Below, piece by piece: positions 7,981-17,180 of a DNA stretch of 35,512 nt (positions within the stretch are counted from its first letter, which is position 1; the number at the start of each line of letters is the position of its first letter). The position numbers and the translations under genes are program-made. The notes under the pieces are model-generated. The model was not told the origin of the DNA, searched no databases, and saw only the letters and a list, made by a program, of their open reading frames with translations. The DNA comes from Flavobacterium macrobrachii. Lineage in GTDB: Bacteria > Bacteroidota > Bacteroidia > Flavobacteriales > Flavobacteriaceae. The stretch covers positions 1 to 35,512 of the forward strand of contig NZ_JACTAC010000032.1 of NCBI RefSeq assembly GCF_014486675.1, given 5' to 3'.

Positions 7981-9633
7981 ATGATAACATCACTTTCGAT
8001 TGAAAATTTTGCATTAATTGAAAAATTAAGCATCGATTTTTCTCGCGGTTTTTCTGTAATTACTGGTGAAACTGGTGCAGGAAAATCAATTCTTCTTGGT
8101 GCTTTGGATTTAGTTCGTGGAAAACGAGCCGATTTAACTTCGTTGAAAAATAAAGATGAAAAATGTGTTATTGAAGCTGTTTTTACTATCGAAAATTATG
8201 ATTTAAAATCTTTTTTTGAAGAAAATGATCTCGATTACGAAACCGAAACTATTATAAGAAGAGAAATTTTACCTAGCGGAAAAACACGAGCTTTTATCAA
8301 CGATTCGCCAGTTAATCTTCAGCAGTTACAATATTTGAGCGATTATTTAATTGATATTCATTCTCAGCATCAAACACTTGAATTGAGTAATCAAGATTTT
8401 CAAATTACTTTATTGGATTCATTAGCAAAAAATCAAAATTTAGTTAGCCAATACAAATCAGAATTATCACTTTATAAAAAAATAGATAACAGTTTAAAGG
8501 AATTAATTTCAAATAAAAATTCGTTAGACAAAGAACAAGATTACAATACCTTTTTATTGGAAGAATTGCTTGCGGCCGATTTAAAATTGGGCGAACAAGA
8601 AATCTTGGAAGGTGAATTGGAAATGCTAAACAATGTAGAACTCATCAAAGAAAACATTGAAAAATCGATTGCAATTTCTGAAGAAGAACAATTTGGTGTA
8701 ATTCAAAATTTAAAGGAAATTAGAATTTCACTTCAAAAAATTAGCGGATTATCTTTAGTCTATAATCAACTTTTTGAAAGAGTAAATAGCGTTGTTATTG
8801 AACTTGAAGATATTAATCAAGATTTGAATAGCGAGCTTGAAAAATTAGTTTTCAATCCTGAAAAATTAGAATTGGTTAATCAAAAATTGCAAACTATTTA
8901 TTTGCTTCAAAAAAAGCATCAAGTAGAAACAATAGATGAATTAATTGCAATAAAAAATGAATTGGATGCCAAAGTTTTTTTGTCAAATGATATTGAAAAC
9001 CAAATAGCAGCTTTTCAAAATCAGCTTCAATCGAAGAGAGATTTATTAGATGAAGTGAGCAAAAATATTCACGAGAATAGAGTAGGAGTTGTGCCTAATT
9101 TAACCCAACGATTGAGTGCAATTTTATTACAGCTAGGTATGTCAAATGCTCAGTTTCAGTTTGAAATTAATTTTGGAGAAAATTTTCTTTCTAACGGAAA
9201 AGACGATGTTCAGTTATTATTTTCTGCTAATAAAGGTTCCAATTTTGGATTGTTGAAAAAAGTAGCTTCTGGCGGAGAAATGTCTCGAATTATGTTGGCA
9301 ATAAAATCGGTTTTAGCAGAAGAAACAAAACTTCCGACCATAATTTTTGATGAGATCGATACTGGAATTTCGGGAGAAATAGCCAATAATATGGCAGAAA
9401 TTATGAAGAAAATGAGTAATCAAATGCAAATTTTCGCGATAACTCATTTGCCACAAATAGCTTCAAAAGGCGAAGTACACTATAAAGTTTTTAAAACAAC
9501 AAAAGAAAATACAACAGTTTCCGAAATTATATTGCTTAACGAAAATGACAGAATTCTTGAAATAGCTGAAATGTTATCGGGCAAAAATCCATCAGAATCG
9601 GCATTGACACATGCTAAAACATTATTAAATTAA
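7981..9633 (+). CDS. recN: DNA repair protein RecN
   Basis: A 550-residue SMC-like ATPase acting in double-strand-break repair. The N-terminal lobe has the Walker A motif GETGAGKS at 29-36; the middle, about 150-370, is coiled coil; the C-terminal lobe has the ABC signature VASGGEMSRIMLAIK, Walker B IIFDEIDTGISGE and the AITHLPQIAS His loop. Order and length match RecN (E. coli 553). It is the last gene of the operon starting at bamD; a 29-bp spacer precedes it. Transcription may read through towards fabV, as no hairpin follows. Confidence 0.97.
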   Translation: MITSLSIENFALIEKLSIDFSRGFSVITGETGAGKSILLGALDLVRGKRADLTSLKNKDEKCVIEAVFTIENYDLKSFFEENDLDYETETIIRREILPSGKTRAFINDSPVNLQQLQYLSDYLIDIHSQHQTLELSNQDFQITLLDSLAKNQNLVSQYKSELSLYKKIDNSLKELISNKNSLDKEQDYNTFLLEELLAADLKLGEQEILEGELEMLNNVELIKENIEKSIAISEEEQFGVIQNLKEIRISLQKISGLSLVYNQLFERVNSVVIELEDINQDLNSELEKLVFNPEKLELVNQKLQTIYLLQKKHQVETIDELIAIKNELDAKVFLSNDIENQIAAFQNQLQSKRDLLDEVSKNIHENRVGVVPNLTQRLSAILLQLGMSNAQFQFEINFGENFLSNGKDDVQLLFSANKGSNFGLLKKVASGGEMSRIMLAIKSVLAEETKLPTIIFDEIDTGISGEIANNMAEIMKKMSNQMQIFAITHLPQIASKGEVHYKVFKTTKENTTVSEIILLNENDRILEIAEMLSGKNPSESALTHAKTLLN

Positions 9634-9676
9634 TTGATTACTTTTGTAAAAATTAGAATAACAAATAACTAAGAAT

Positions 9677-10870
9677 ATGATAATCGAACCAAGAATGCGA
9701 GGTTTTATTTGCCTAACAGCTCATCCAGATGGTTGTGCTCAAAATGTAAAAAACCAAATCGAATATGTAAAATCAAAAGGTAAAATAAACGGTGCAAAAC
9801 GCGTTTTAGTTATTGGAGCTTCAACAGGATTTGGATTGGCATCAAGAATAACGAGTGCTTTTGGTTGTGATGCTGCAACCATTGGTGTGTTTTTTGAAAA
9901 AGAACCATCAGCTGGAAAAACAGCAACTCCAGGTTGGTATAACTCAGCTGCATTTGAGGACGAAGCTACTAAAGCAGGATTATATACTAAAAGTATCAAT
10001 GGCGATGCGTTTTCAAATGAAGTGAAACAGCAAACAATCGATTTGATTAAAAAAGATTTAGGGCAAATTGATTTGGTAATTTATAGTTTGGCTTCACCAG
10101 TAAGAATGCATCCAACGACAGGAGTTTTACATCGTTCTACATTAAAACCAATTGGAAATACATTTACAAATAAAACCGTTGATTTTCATACAGGTGTAGT
10201 TTCGGATGTAACGATTGAACCAGCAACTCAAGAAGATATTGATAATACTGTGGTTGTTATGGGCGGAGAAGATTGGTCAATGTGGATGAATGCAATGAAA
10301 GAAGCTGGAGTTTTAGCCGACGGCGCAATGACGGTTGCTTATTCTTATATTGGACCAGAAGTTACAGAAGCTGTTTATAGAAAAGGTACAATTGGTAGAG
10401 CAAAAGATCATCTAGAAGCAACCGCTTTTGATATTACAAATGATTTAAAAGCAATCAACGGAAAAGCATTTGTTTCAGTTAATAAAGCATTGGTAACACA
10501 AGCAAGTTCAGCTATTCCAGTAGTTCCATTATATATGTCTTTATTATTCAAAATAATGAAAAAAGATGGAAGTCACGAAGGATGTATCGAACAAATGCAA
10601 CGATTGTATTCGGATAGGTTGTATAATGGTTGCGAAATACCTACTGATGAAAAAGGAAGAATTCGAATTGATGATTGGGAAATGAGACAAGTTTATCAAG
10701 ATGAAATAGCTGAATTATGGAAATCAATCAGCACTGAAACACTTACAGAAAATGGAGATTTAACAGGTTATAAAAGTGATTTCTTAAATCTTTTTGGTTT
10801 CGGATTTGATAGTGTTGATTACTCTGCAGAAGCCAATGAACTAAAAATGGTTGCAAGTATTAAAAATTAG
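9677..10870 (+). CDS. fabV: Enoyl-ACP reductase FabV (trans-2-enoyl-CoA reductase family)
   Basis: A 397-residue NADH-dependent reductase that performs the last reduction of each fatty-acid elongation cycle. FabV/TER hallmarks: the N-terminal MIIEPRMRGFICLTAHPDGC, the nucleotide-binding VIGASTGFG at 45-53, and the Y-x8-K catalytic pair at Y234 and K243 (YRKGTIGRAK). Length equals the family norm, well above FabI. It stands alone between recN and a strong terminator. FabV enzymes are known for low sensitivity to triclosan compared with FabI; whether this organism also has FabI cannot be told here. Confidence 0.96.
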   Translation: MIIEPRMRGFICLTAHPDGCAQNVKNQIEYVKSKGKINGAKRVLVIGASTGFGLASRITSAFGCDAATIGVFFEKEPSAGKTATPGWYNSAAFEDEATKAGLYTKSINGDAFSNEVKQQTIDLIKKDLGQIDLVIYSLASPVRMHPTTGVLHRSTLKPIGNTFTNKTVDFHTGVVSDVTIEPATQEDIDNTVVVMGGEDWSMWMNAMKEAGVLADGAMTVAYSYIGPEVTEAVYRKGTIGRAKDHLEATAFDITNDLKAINGKAFVSVNKALVTQASSAIPVVPLYMSLLFKIMKKDGSHEGCIEQMQRLYSDRLYNGCEIPTDEKGRIRIDDWEMRQVYQDEIAELWKSISTETLTENGDLTGYKSDFLNLFGFGFDSVDYSAEANELKMVASIKN

Positions 10871-10898
10871 ATTTTATCAACATTTTTTGAATTTTATT

Positions 10899-10931
10899 AA
10901 AAACTCACAAATTATACTTGTGAGTTTTTTT
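10899..10931 (+). terminator. Rho-independent terminator after fabV
   Basis: A perfect 12-bp stem, AAAAACTCACAA (10899-10910) and TTGTGAGTTTTT (10918-10929), with a 7-nt loop and a T tail. The A-rich left arm suggests it can also act in the other direction. Confidence 0.85.
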
Positions 10932-10976
10932 ATTTATTCATAAATTTAAGCCAATTAACTTTTAAACTAATAATAT

Positions 10977-13334
10977 ATGAAAAAAATCTACTTATTTCTT
11001 TTTACTTTGTTGTTTGCCTGGCAAGGCTATTCACAAGTAATTAATCAAAACGCAGCTTGGCCTAATGCATCTTGGACTGTAACTGGTTCATATAATTCTG
11101 GTCCATTAGCATTTGAAGCAAATCCTTTAACTAGTTCAAATTTCGCTTTTGATGACGATGATGCAGGTAACACCTCTGATGATCAAATTGCTGCCGAATC
11201 TCCAGTTATAAACTTGACAGCTGCATTTAATGCAGGAGAAAAACAACTCAGAGTAACTACTCAATATGTATTTAGAACACTTTCAGCAAATATTTTAAGA
11301 TTAGAATATTGGAATGCAGATACTAATCAATGGGTAGCATGGGGTACGGATATACCTGGAAATAATACTGTTGTTAACAACGAATTTTGTACACCAGCAA
11401 AAACTACTTTTACAAGTACGGAATTAAATTTTTCAAGCTTCACTCCAACACAGTTGGCTGGATTTAAGTATAGAATTTATTTCAATGATTCAGTGGCTGG
11501 TTCGGCTTGGGTTTGGGGTTTTTGTTTTGACTCTCCTACTATTGTGTCATCTACACCTCCAGCTTCAGCTCCAGATTGTCCAATTAATCCAAGCCCAGCT
11601 AATGCAGCTACAGGTATAAATGGTTTTGGAGATGTTATTTTGTCTTGGGATATGGCTACAACAGGTGGAGAACCTACTTCATATGATGTTTATGGTGGAA
11701 TTGATCCAATGGATTTAACTTTTTTTGATAACGTTACTGAGACTACTATAAATGCAGGAGCAATCGAAGCTTATGATTTAACAGTTTATTGGCAAGTAAT
11801 TGCAAAAAACAGTGCTGGTGAAGCAATTGGTTGTGCAATATGGAGTTTTACAACTGAGTCATCACCTGGATATTGTTTAAATGATGAGTATGGCCAATGG
11901 CCAACTGGTGCAGCTGGATACACTCCAAATATATGTGATGGATTAACTGTTAATAACGTAACAACTGGTGGTTTTGCTAGTGAGTATTCTTTGGTAAATG
12001 TAACAGCGGGTGAAACTTATATTTTTAGAAGTTCTGTAGTAACAGATTTTATTACTATAAGTTCTGATGGAGGTCTTACAGCTGTAGCATTTGGTACTTC
12101 ACCACTGACTTGGGTTTCTAATGTAACAGGTCAAGTTAGGTTTTACACTCACGTAAGTAGTAATTGTGAGTCTTCAAATTCCAATAGAACTCGTTCTGTT
12201 ATCTGTGGTGTTCCACCAGCTGATTCTCCTGATTTTGTTAGCTTGCAATGGCCACCTAATCTTGATGTTTTCCAAGGTAATTCAGGAACAGTTTATGGAA
12301 GAATTTATGAAGCTGGTCTCACTGATACTACAACAGGACAGCCAGCTGGTATATTGGCTTGGGTTGGAATAAGTCCAGAAGGTCAAAATTCAAATCCTAA
12401 TACATGGAACACATGGGTTCCGGCGACTTTTAATGTAGATGCTGGTAATGATGATGAATATCAAGCAAATATTGGAGCCAATCTTGTACCAGGAACATAT
12501 TATTATGCTACTAGATTTAATCTGAATGGCGGTGCTTATGTTTATGGAGGAATAAATGCTTCAAATCCAAATAATGGAGGTAATTTTTGGGATGGTACAG
12601 CATTTGTTAGTGGTGTTTTAGTTGTAAATCCACCATTACCACCAGCTAACGATGAGTGTATTGATGCTACAGTGATTCAATTAGATGAAGCTACATGTAA
12701 TGGAACAAACACAAATGGTACTAACTTGGGAGCAACAGATTCTGGTGTAGAAGCAGCTGCATGTTTTGAATATGGTGAAAATGATGTTTGGTTTTCTTTT
12801 ACAGTTCCTTCAAACGTAGCTACTGTAGATATCTCAACTGATTTCTTGGGTGGAACTTTAGTTGATACTGAAATTGCTTTGTATGCTGGAGGTTGTGACG
12901 GTTTAATTGAATTAGCTTGTGATCAAGACGGTGGAGAAACAATTTTAACAAATGGAAGTTCATATAATTCACTAATTACAAATACTGATGTAACTGTTGG
13001 AGATACTTATTATGTTAGAGTTTCAGGTTTTTCTGAAGATGATGCAGGGACATTTTGTTTGAAAGTTTCTACCAATCAATTATTAGCAAATGATAATTTT
13101 AGTTTTGAAAGTTTAAAATTATATCCAAACCCAACTAAAAACACTTTGAATGTTTCTTACAATCAAGAAATTTCTAATGTTGAAGTATACAATTTAGTTG
13201 GTCAAAGAGTAGCAAATCTATCACCAAATGCAAATGAAGGACAACTTGATATGTCTAATTTAGCAAGTGGAGCTTATTTTGTAAAAGTTACTTCTAATAA
13301 CGCAACTAAAACTGTTAAAGTTATTAAAGAATAA
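10977..13334 (+). CDS. T9SS-exported multidomain surface protein
   Basis: A 785-residue secreted protein with a signal peptide (KKIYLFLFTLLFAWQGYSQ). Domains in order: a beta-rich module to about 190; a fibronectin III-like module around 200-293 (NPSPANAATGING...WSFTT); a Cys-containing module around 296-410 with an AFGTSPLTW segment; a further module to about 550; an NDEC-type beta domain from about 555 (PPANDECIDATV...TYYVRVSGF), resembling pre-peptidase-like domains; and a type A T9SS sorting domain over the last 75 residues (LKLYPNPTKNTLNVSY to VKVIKE). No catalytic motif is seen, so adhesion or matrix binding is the likeliest role. The final 231 residues are nearly identical to those of the protein at 13936. 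Confidence 0.88.
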   Translation: MKKIYLFLFTLLFAWQGYSQVINQNAAWPNASWTVTGSYNSGPLAFEANPLTSSNFAFDDDDAGNTSDDQIAAESPVINLTAAFNAGEKQLRVTTQYVFRTLSANILRLEYWNADTNQWVAWGTDIPGNNTVVNNEFCTPAKTTFTSTELNFSSFTPTQLAGFKYRIYFNDSVAGSAWVWGFCFDSPTIVSSTPPASAPDCPINPSPANAATGINGFGDVILSWDMATTGGEPTSYDVYGGIDPMDLTFFDNVTETTINAGAIEAYDLTVYWQVIAKNSAGEAIGCAIWSFTTESSPGYCLNDEYGQWPTGAAGYTPNICDGLTVNNVTTGGFASEYSLVNVTAGETYIFRSSVVTDFITISSDGGLTAVAFGTSPLTWVSNVTGQVRFYTHVSSNCESSNSNRTRSVICGVPPADSPDFVSLQWPPNLDVFQGNSGTVYGRIYEAGLTDTTTGQPAGILAWVGISPEGQNSNPNTWNTWVPATFNVDAGNDDEYQANIGANLVPGTYYYATRFNLNGGAYVYGGINASNPNNGGNFWDGTAFVSGVLVVNPPLPPANDECIDATVIQLDEATCNGTNTNGTNLGATDSGVEAAACFEYGENDVWFSFTVPSNVATVDISTDFLGGTLVDTEIALYAGGCDGLIELACDQDGGETILTNGSSYNSLITNTDVTVGDTYYVRVSGFSEDDAGTFCLKVSTNQLLANDNFSFESLKLYPNPTKNTLNVSYNQEISNVEVYNLVGQRVANLSPNANEGQLDMSNLASGAYFVKVTSNNATKTVKVIKE

Positions 13335-13395
13335 GTTTTTTAATCAAATAATTTTAAAACCATCTTGAGTAATCAAGGTGGTTTTTTTATTTAAA
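12638..13395 (+). repeat. 758-bp duplicated block, copy 1
   Basis: Runs from the NDEC domain through the sorting domain, stop codon and terminator, to a few bases past the T tail. By eye it matches 15402-16159 over the whole 758 bp with no gaps and 11 substitutions (about 98.5% identity). Six of the 11 fall within 13025-13049, changing SEDD-type acidic residues to SQNN in the other copy. The sharp ends and inclusion of the terminator point to a DNA-level duplication or gene conversion rather than shared domain ancestry. Confidence 0.95.
13356..13388 (+). terminator. Terminator after first T9SS surface protein
   Basis: Stem AAAACCATCTTGA (13356-13368) with TCAAGGTGGTTTT (13373-13385), one T-G wobble, a GTAA loop and a T tail. 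The same hairpin recurs after the second duplicated gene. Confidence 0.8.
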
Positions 13396-13878
13396 AGTGT
13401 ATTAAAGAAAAAAGAGGATTTATAATACAGTTATTTCTTCTAAATTTTATCAAAAGTTACTTAATTATTTATAAAGGTAAAATTGGAATAGCGAAAAATT
13501 ATGATAGGATGAAAAGTAATTACGATTTCTTATAAATTGAAAAAGAGTTAACCGACAAGGCAATATTAACAGTGTATTGTTGTCACAATTGATTTAGCAA
13601 CTTTACTGTTTTCCATTTATGCATCATTACTTTTAAAAATTATGAAGTTAATGTTAAATATTGATTTTAATTACAAGACATTTAAGGGTTTTTCAATAGA
13701 AATTCTAAATGTGATAATGAAAATAATTAATTATATGACTTAAGAATTGAAAACTTCATTATGAATAATAGTTTTTTTATAAAACTGTACTTGAACTTGG
13801 ATATTTTTTTTTAATACTCTCATAAAAAATTAGGTGTTAAATTTTGAAGTGTAAAGTCTTTTTTTGCTCTAACCATAT
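13396..13878. other. Long gene-free AT-rich intergenic region
   Basis: About 480 bp, part of a 600-bp gap between the two surface-protein genes. No reading frame of convincing length or composition, no tRNA and no repeat shared with the rest of the window was seen. A weak inverted repeat lies at 13568-13610 (AACAGT ... ACTGTT). The region may be regulatory or decayed sequence left by the duplication. Confidence 0.5.
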
Positions 13879-13908
13879 CTTGATAGTTGGTTTTTTTTTA
13901 TAAATTTG
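13879..13908 (+). promoter_or_regulatory. Promoter for second T9SS surface protein
   Basis: CTTG at 13879-13882, an 18-bp spacer and TAAATTTG at 13901-13908 fit the Bacteroidota consensus with one mismatch in the -33 element. The predicted start near 13912 gives a leader of about 24 nt. Confidence 0.5.
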
Positions 13909-13935
13909 GATGCTTTTAACTATTAAATTTATTTT

Positions 13936-16098
13936 ATGAAAAAAACTACTCTAAAAAAAAATAGTTCAATACTATTTATTCTACTTTTATTTTCAATACA
14001 AAACATTTATTCTCAGTGTGTAAGGTCTACAGAGTATCTTTCAGTTACTTCTAATAATAGTGGTAATGTTCAAAATATAACAACCTGTTCCTATTCAAAT
14101 ACAGAATATAATACTATCAATGGTTTAATACTTGGAGGAACTTATCAATTTATTTCAAGAACAGGAACAACTTATGGAGCTGGTACACAAAACTATGTAA
14201 CAATAACTGATGCCTCTAATAATGTTATAGCTCATGGAACTTCTCCATTAACTGTAAATGCTTTGAATGTTACCTCTGTAAGATTACATCATGCAATTGA
14301 TGCAGCATGTAGTGGTGCAGCAGCATGTAATAATTCGCAATTTCAATATTTACCAAATTGCGGAATTCCTAGCGGATTAGCTTCTTCATCATTTACAACA
14401 ACTTCAGCAACAATTTCTTGGGCAGCACCTGCATCAGCTCCAAGTAATGGTTATGAGTATTACTTTTCTACTAGTAATACTGCACCAACGGCCGCAACTT
14501 CGGCATCTGGAAGTGTAGGAGCAGGTGTAACTTCTGCAAATTTAACTTCTTTAATGGTTGGAACTCAATACTATTTTTGGGTAAGATCTAATTGTGGTTC
14601 AGAAACTTCAGATTGGTCATCAATTGGAACGTTTGCAACTACTTGTTTGTCTACTTCAGTTCCTTATAGTTTAGATTTTGAAACTTTATCACCTCCATTA
14701 TTACCAACGTGTACATCTGCTGTAAACTATGGTACAGGGAATATTTGGTCAGTAGTAAATAATCCTGGAAGCGGATTTACGAATAATACTTTAAGATACC
14801 AATACAATTCAACTTCACCAGCTGATACATGGTTCTTTACTCGAGGAATAGAAATGGTTGCTGGAACATCTTATAGAATTTCATATAATTTTGGTTCTAG
14901 TTCAACTTTTTTTACTGAAAGAATGAAAGTAGCTTATGGTGTCAGTGCTAACGCTGCAGATATGACAAATATTTTGTTTGATCATACAGCTATAAATAAT
15001 GGTGCTTTAGCATATAATCAAGTAGATTTTACACCAAATGCTGATGGAATATACCATTTTGGTTTTCAAGCTTATTCTATTACAAATCAATTTAACATTC
15101 ATGTAGACAATATTTCAATTGATTTGTCACCATCATGTAGCGCTCCAATCGGTTTAGCTACGTCAGGAATTACTTTTAACAGTGCTACTGTAAATTGGGA
15201 ATCTGTTTCGACTGCAAGTAACTACGAATATGTTATTTCAACTGTTGCTACTGTTCCAACAGGTGCTGGAACTTCGATTTCTACAAATACATTTAGTACT
15301 TCTGTTTTAAATCAAACTACAATATACTATTTTTACGTAAGAACAAATTGTAATGGTAACTTTAGTGCTTGGTCAACAATTTCTTTTACAACGCCATTAG
15401 CACCACCAGCTAACGATGAGTGTATTGATGCTACAGTGATTCAATTAGATGAAGCTACATGTAATGGAACAAACACAAATGGTACTAACTTAGGAGCAAC
15501 AGATTCTGGTGTAGAAGCAGCTGCATGTTTTGAATATGGTGAAAATGATGTTTGGTTTTCTTTTACAGTTCCTTCAAACGTAGCTACTGTAGATATCTCA
15601 ACTGATTTCTTGGGTGGAACTTTAGTTGATACTGAAATTGCTTTGTATGCTGGAGGTTGTGACGGTTTAATTGAATTAGCTTGTGATCAAGATGGTGGAG
15701 AAACAATTTTAACAAATGGAAGTTCATATAATTCACTAATTACAAATACTGATGTAACTGTTGGAGATACTTATTATGTTAGAGTTTCTGGTTATTCTCA
15801 AAATAATGCAGGAACATTTTGTTTGAAAGTTTCTACCAATCAATTATTAGCAAATGATAATTTTAGTTTTGAAAGTTTAAAATTATATCCAAACCCAACT
15901 AAAAACACTTTGAATGTTTCTTACAATCAAGAAATTTCTAATGTTGAAGTATACAATTTAGTTGGTCAAAGAGTAGTAAATCTAACACCAAATGCAAATG
16001 AAGGACAACTTGATATGTCTAATTTAGCAAGTGGAGCTTATTTTGTAAAAGTTACTTCTAATAACGCAACTAAAACTGTTAAAGTTATTAAAGAATAA
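13936..16098 (+). CDS. T9SS-exported fibronectin III-containing surface protein
   Basis: A 720-residue secreted protein with a signal peptide (KNSSILFILLLFSIQNIYSQ). Domains in order: a Cys-containing module at about 28-145 with AHGTSPLT, homologous to a module of the protein at 10977; a fibronectin III domain at about 145-235 (ATISWAAP...YYFWVRSNCGSETSDWS); a jelly-roll-like domain at about 237-400 (TWFFTRGIEM...FNIHVDNISIDL), likely carbohydrate or protein binding; a second fibronectin III domain at about 402-487; then the NDEC domain and type A T9SS sorting domain. The last 231 residues differ from the neighbour's by only six residues. No catalytic site is visible; an adhesin role is inferred. 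Confidence 0.88.
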   Translation: MKKTTLKKNSSILFILLLFSIQNIYSQCVRSTEYLSVTSNNSGNVQNITTCSYSNTEYNTINGLILGGTYQFISRTGTTYGAGTQNYVTITDASNNVIAHGTSPLTVNALNVTSVRLHHAIDAACSGAAACNNSQFQYLPNCGIPSGLASSSFTTTSATISWAAPASAPSNGYEYYFSTSNTAPTAATSASGSVGAGVTSANLTSLMVGTQYYFWVRSNCGSETSDWSSIGTFATTCLSTSVPYSLDFETLSPPLLPTCTSAVNYGTGNIWSVVNNPGSGFTNNTLRYQYNSTSPADTWFFTRGIEMVAGTSYRISYNFGSSSTFFTERMKVAYGVSANAADMTNILFDHTAINNGALAYNQVDFTPNADGIYHFGFQAYSITNQFNIHVDNISIDLSPSCSAPIGLATSGITFNSATVNWESVSTASNYEYVISTVATVPTGAGTSISTNTFSTSVLNQTTIYYFYVRTNCNGNFSAWSTISFTTPLAPPANDECIDATVIQLDEATCNGTNTNGTNLGATDSGVEAAACFEYGENDVWFSFTVPSNVATVDISTDFLGGTLVDTEIALYAGGCDGLIELACDQDGGETILTNGSSYNSLITNTDVTVGDTYYVRVSGYSQNNAGTFCLKVSTNQLLANDNFSFESLKLYPNPTKNTLNVSYNQEISNVEVYNLVGQRVVNLTPNANEGQLDMSNLASGAYFVKVTSNNATKTVKVIKE

Positions 16099-16159
16099 GT
16101 TTTTTAATCAAATAATTTTAAAACCATCCTGAGTAATCAAGGTGGTTTTTTTATTTAAA
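15402..16159 (+). repeat. 758-bp duplicated block, copy 2
   Basis: Second copy of the block at 12638-13395, offset by 2764 bp, same orientation, no gaps. The start lies in the linker before the NDEC domain, so the repeat swaps a complete export cassette: NDEC domain, sorting domain, stop codon and terminator. Confidence 0.95.
16120..16152 (+). terminator. Terminator after second T9SS surface protein
   Basis: The duplicated hairpin AAAACCATCCTGA / TCAAGGTGGTTTT with T tail. One substitution relative to copy 1 changes a T-A pair to a C-A mismatch, so it should be slightly weaker. Confidence 0.75.
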
Positions 16160-16160
16160 G

Positions 16161-16168
16161 TATATTTG
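16161..16168 (+). promoter_or_regulatory. Candidate -7 box for glycosyltransferase-coaE
   Basis: TATATTTG matches TAnnTTTG and lies 16 bp before the glycosyltransferase ATG, directly after the duplicated terminator. No good TTTG -33 element is spaced correctly. Confidence 0.35.
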
Positions 16169-16184
16169 TAAAAAAATAGTACAC

Positions 16185-17180
16185 ATGTTTTCTTTAATCA
16201 TTCCAATTTATAACAGACCAGAAGAAATAAAAGAACTTTTAGAAAGTTTGTTATTATCTAATTATAAAAAGGAATATGAAATTGTTATCATCGAAGATGG
16301 TTCAAAAATTGACTGTAAAGATGTTGTCAGTCAATATGCTGATAAATTTTCTATTTCCTATTATTTCAAAGAAAACTCTGGTCCAGGCGATTCTAGAAAT
16401 TATGGAATGAAAGTAGCCAAAGGTGATTATTTTATCATATTAGACTCCGATTGTTTAATTCCAGCCAATTATTTATCGGAAGTTGAAAAAGAACTTGAAA
16501 CCAATTATGTTGATTGTTTTGGCGGTTCAGATGCAGCTCATGAGTCATTTTCAAAAATTCAAAAAGCCATCAATTTTACCATGACTTCGTTTTTAACAAC
16601 TGGCGGAATTCGTGGTGGTTCTGAAAAAATCAGCAAGTTTCAACCCCGAAGTTTCAACATGGGAATTTCTAAAAAAGCCTTCGAAGAATCAAAAGGTTTT
16701 GGAAATATTCATCCCGGCGAAGATCCCGATTTGTCCATCCGTTTGTGGAAATTAGGCTATAAAACCCGATTATTTCCAAATGCTTTCGTGTATCATAAGC
16801 GAAGAATTGACTGGAATAAGTTCTCCATTCAAGTGAATAAATTTGGAAAAGCACGACCAATACTTGACTCGTGGTATCCAGAATATAGCAAAATCACGTT
16901 TTGGTTTCCATCGCTTTTTGTCATGGGATTAATATTTTCGGTAATATTATTGATTTTTGGATACAAACTTCCGGCATTGCTTTATGCTTTTTACTACCTA
17001 ATGATTTTAGTTTTTTCGACTATACAAAACAAAAGTCTCGAAATAGGATTGCTTTCTTTAATTGCTGTAAACCGACAGTTTTTTGGTTATGGATTAGGTT
17101 ATTTAAAATCATTTCTAAAAATAAAAGTCCTAAAACAGCAACCCGAAAAAGCTTTTCCTGAATTATTCTTTAAACGATGA
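16185..17180 (+). CDS. Family 2 glycosyltransferase, membrane-associated
   Basis: A 331-residue GT-A fold enzyme transferring a sugar from a nucleotide donor, probably into a surface polysaccharide or glycolipid. It opens with SLIIPIYNRPEEI and EIVIIEDGS (donor-binding acidic pair at 37-38), has the metal-binding DSD at 87-89 within DYFIILDSDCLIPANYL, and the acceptor-side motif HPGEDPDLSIRLWKLG. The C-terminus has one or two hydrophobic segments at about 245-290, placing it at the inner membrane. Its stop overlaps the coaE start as ATGA, so the two are coupled. Donor and acceptor cannot be deduced. Confidence 0.9.
   Translation: MFSLIIPIYNRPEEIKELLESLLLSNYKKEYEIVIIEDGSKIDCKDVVSQYADKFSISYYFKENSGPGDSRNYGMKVAKGDYFIILDSDCLIPANYLSEVEKELETNYVDCFGGSDAAHESFSKIQKAINFTMTSFLTTGGIRGGSEKISKFQPRSFNMGISKKAFEESKGFGNIHPGEDPDLSIRLWKLGYKTRLFPNAFVYHKRRIDWNKFSIQVNKFGKARPILDSWYPEYSKITFWFPSLFVMGLIFSVILLIFGYKLPALLYAFYYLMILVFSTIQNKSLEIGLLSLIAVNRQFFGYGLGYLKSFLKIKVLKQQPEKAFPELFFKR

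Noticed and set aside
13568..13610. Inverted repeat in the 600-bp gap as an insertion-sequence end
   Set aside because: The arms are short and imperfect, there is no transposase, and no matching second end was found.
12638..16159. The duplicated surface-gene block as a composite transposon
   Set aside because: No transposase or terminal inverted repeats; the duplication boundaries match a domain cassette plus terminator.
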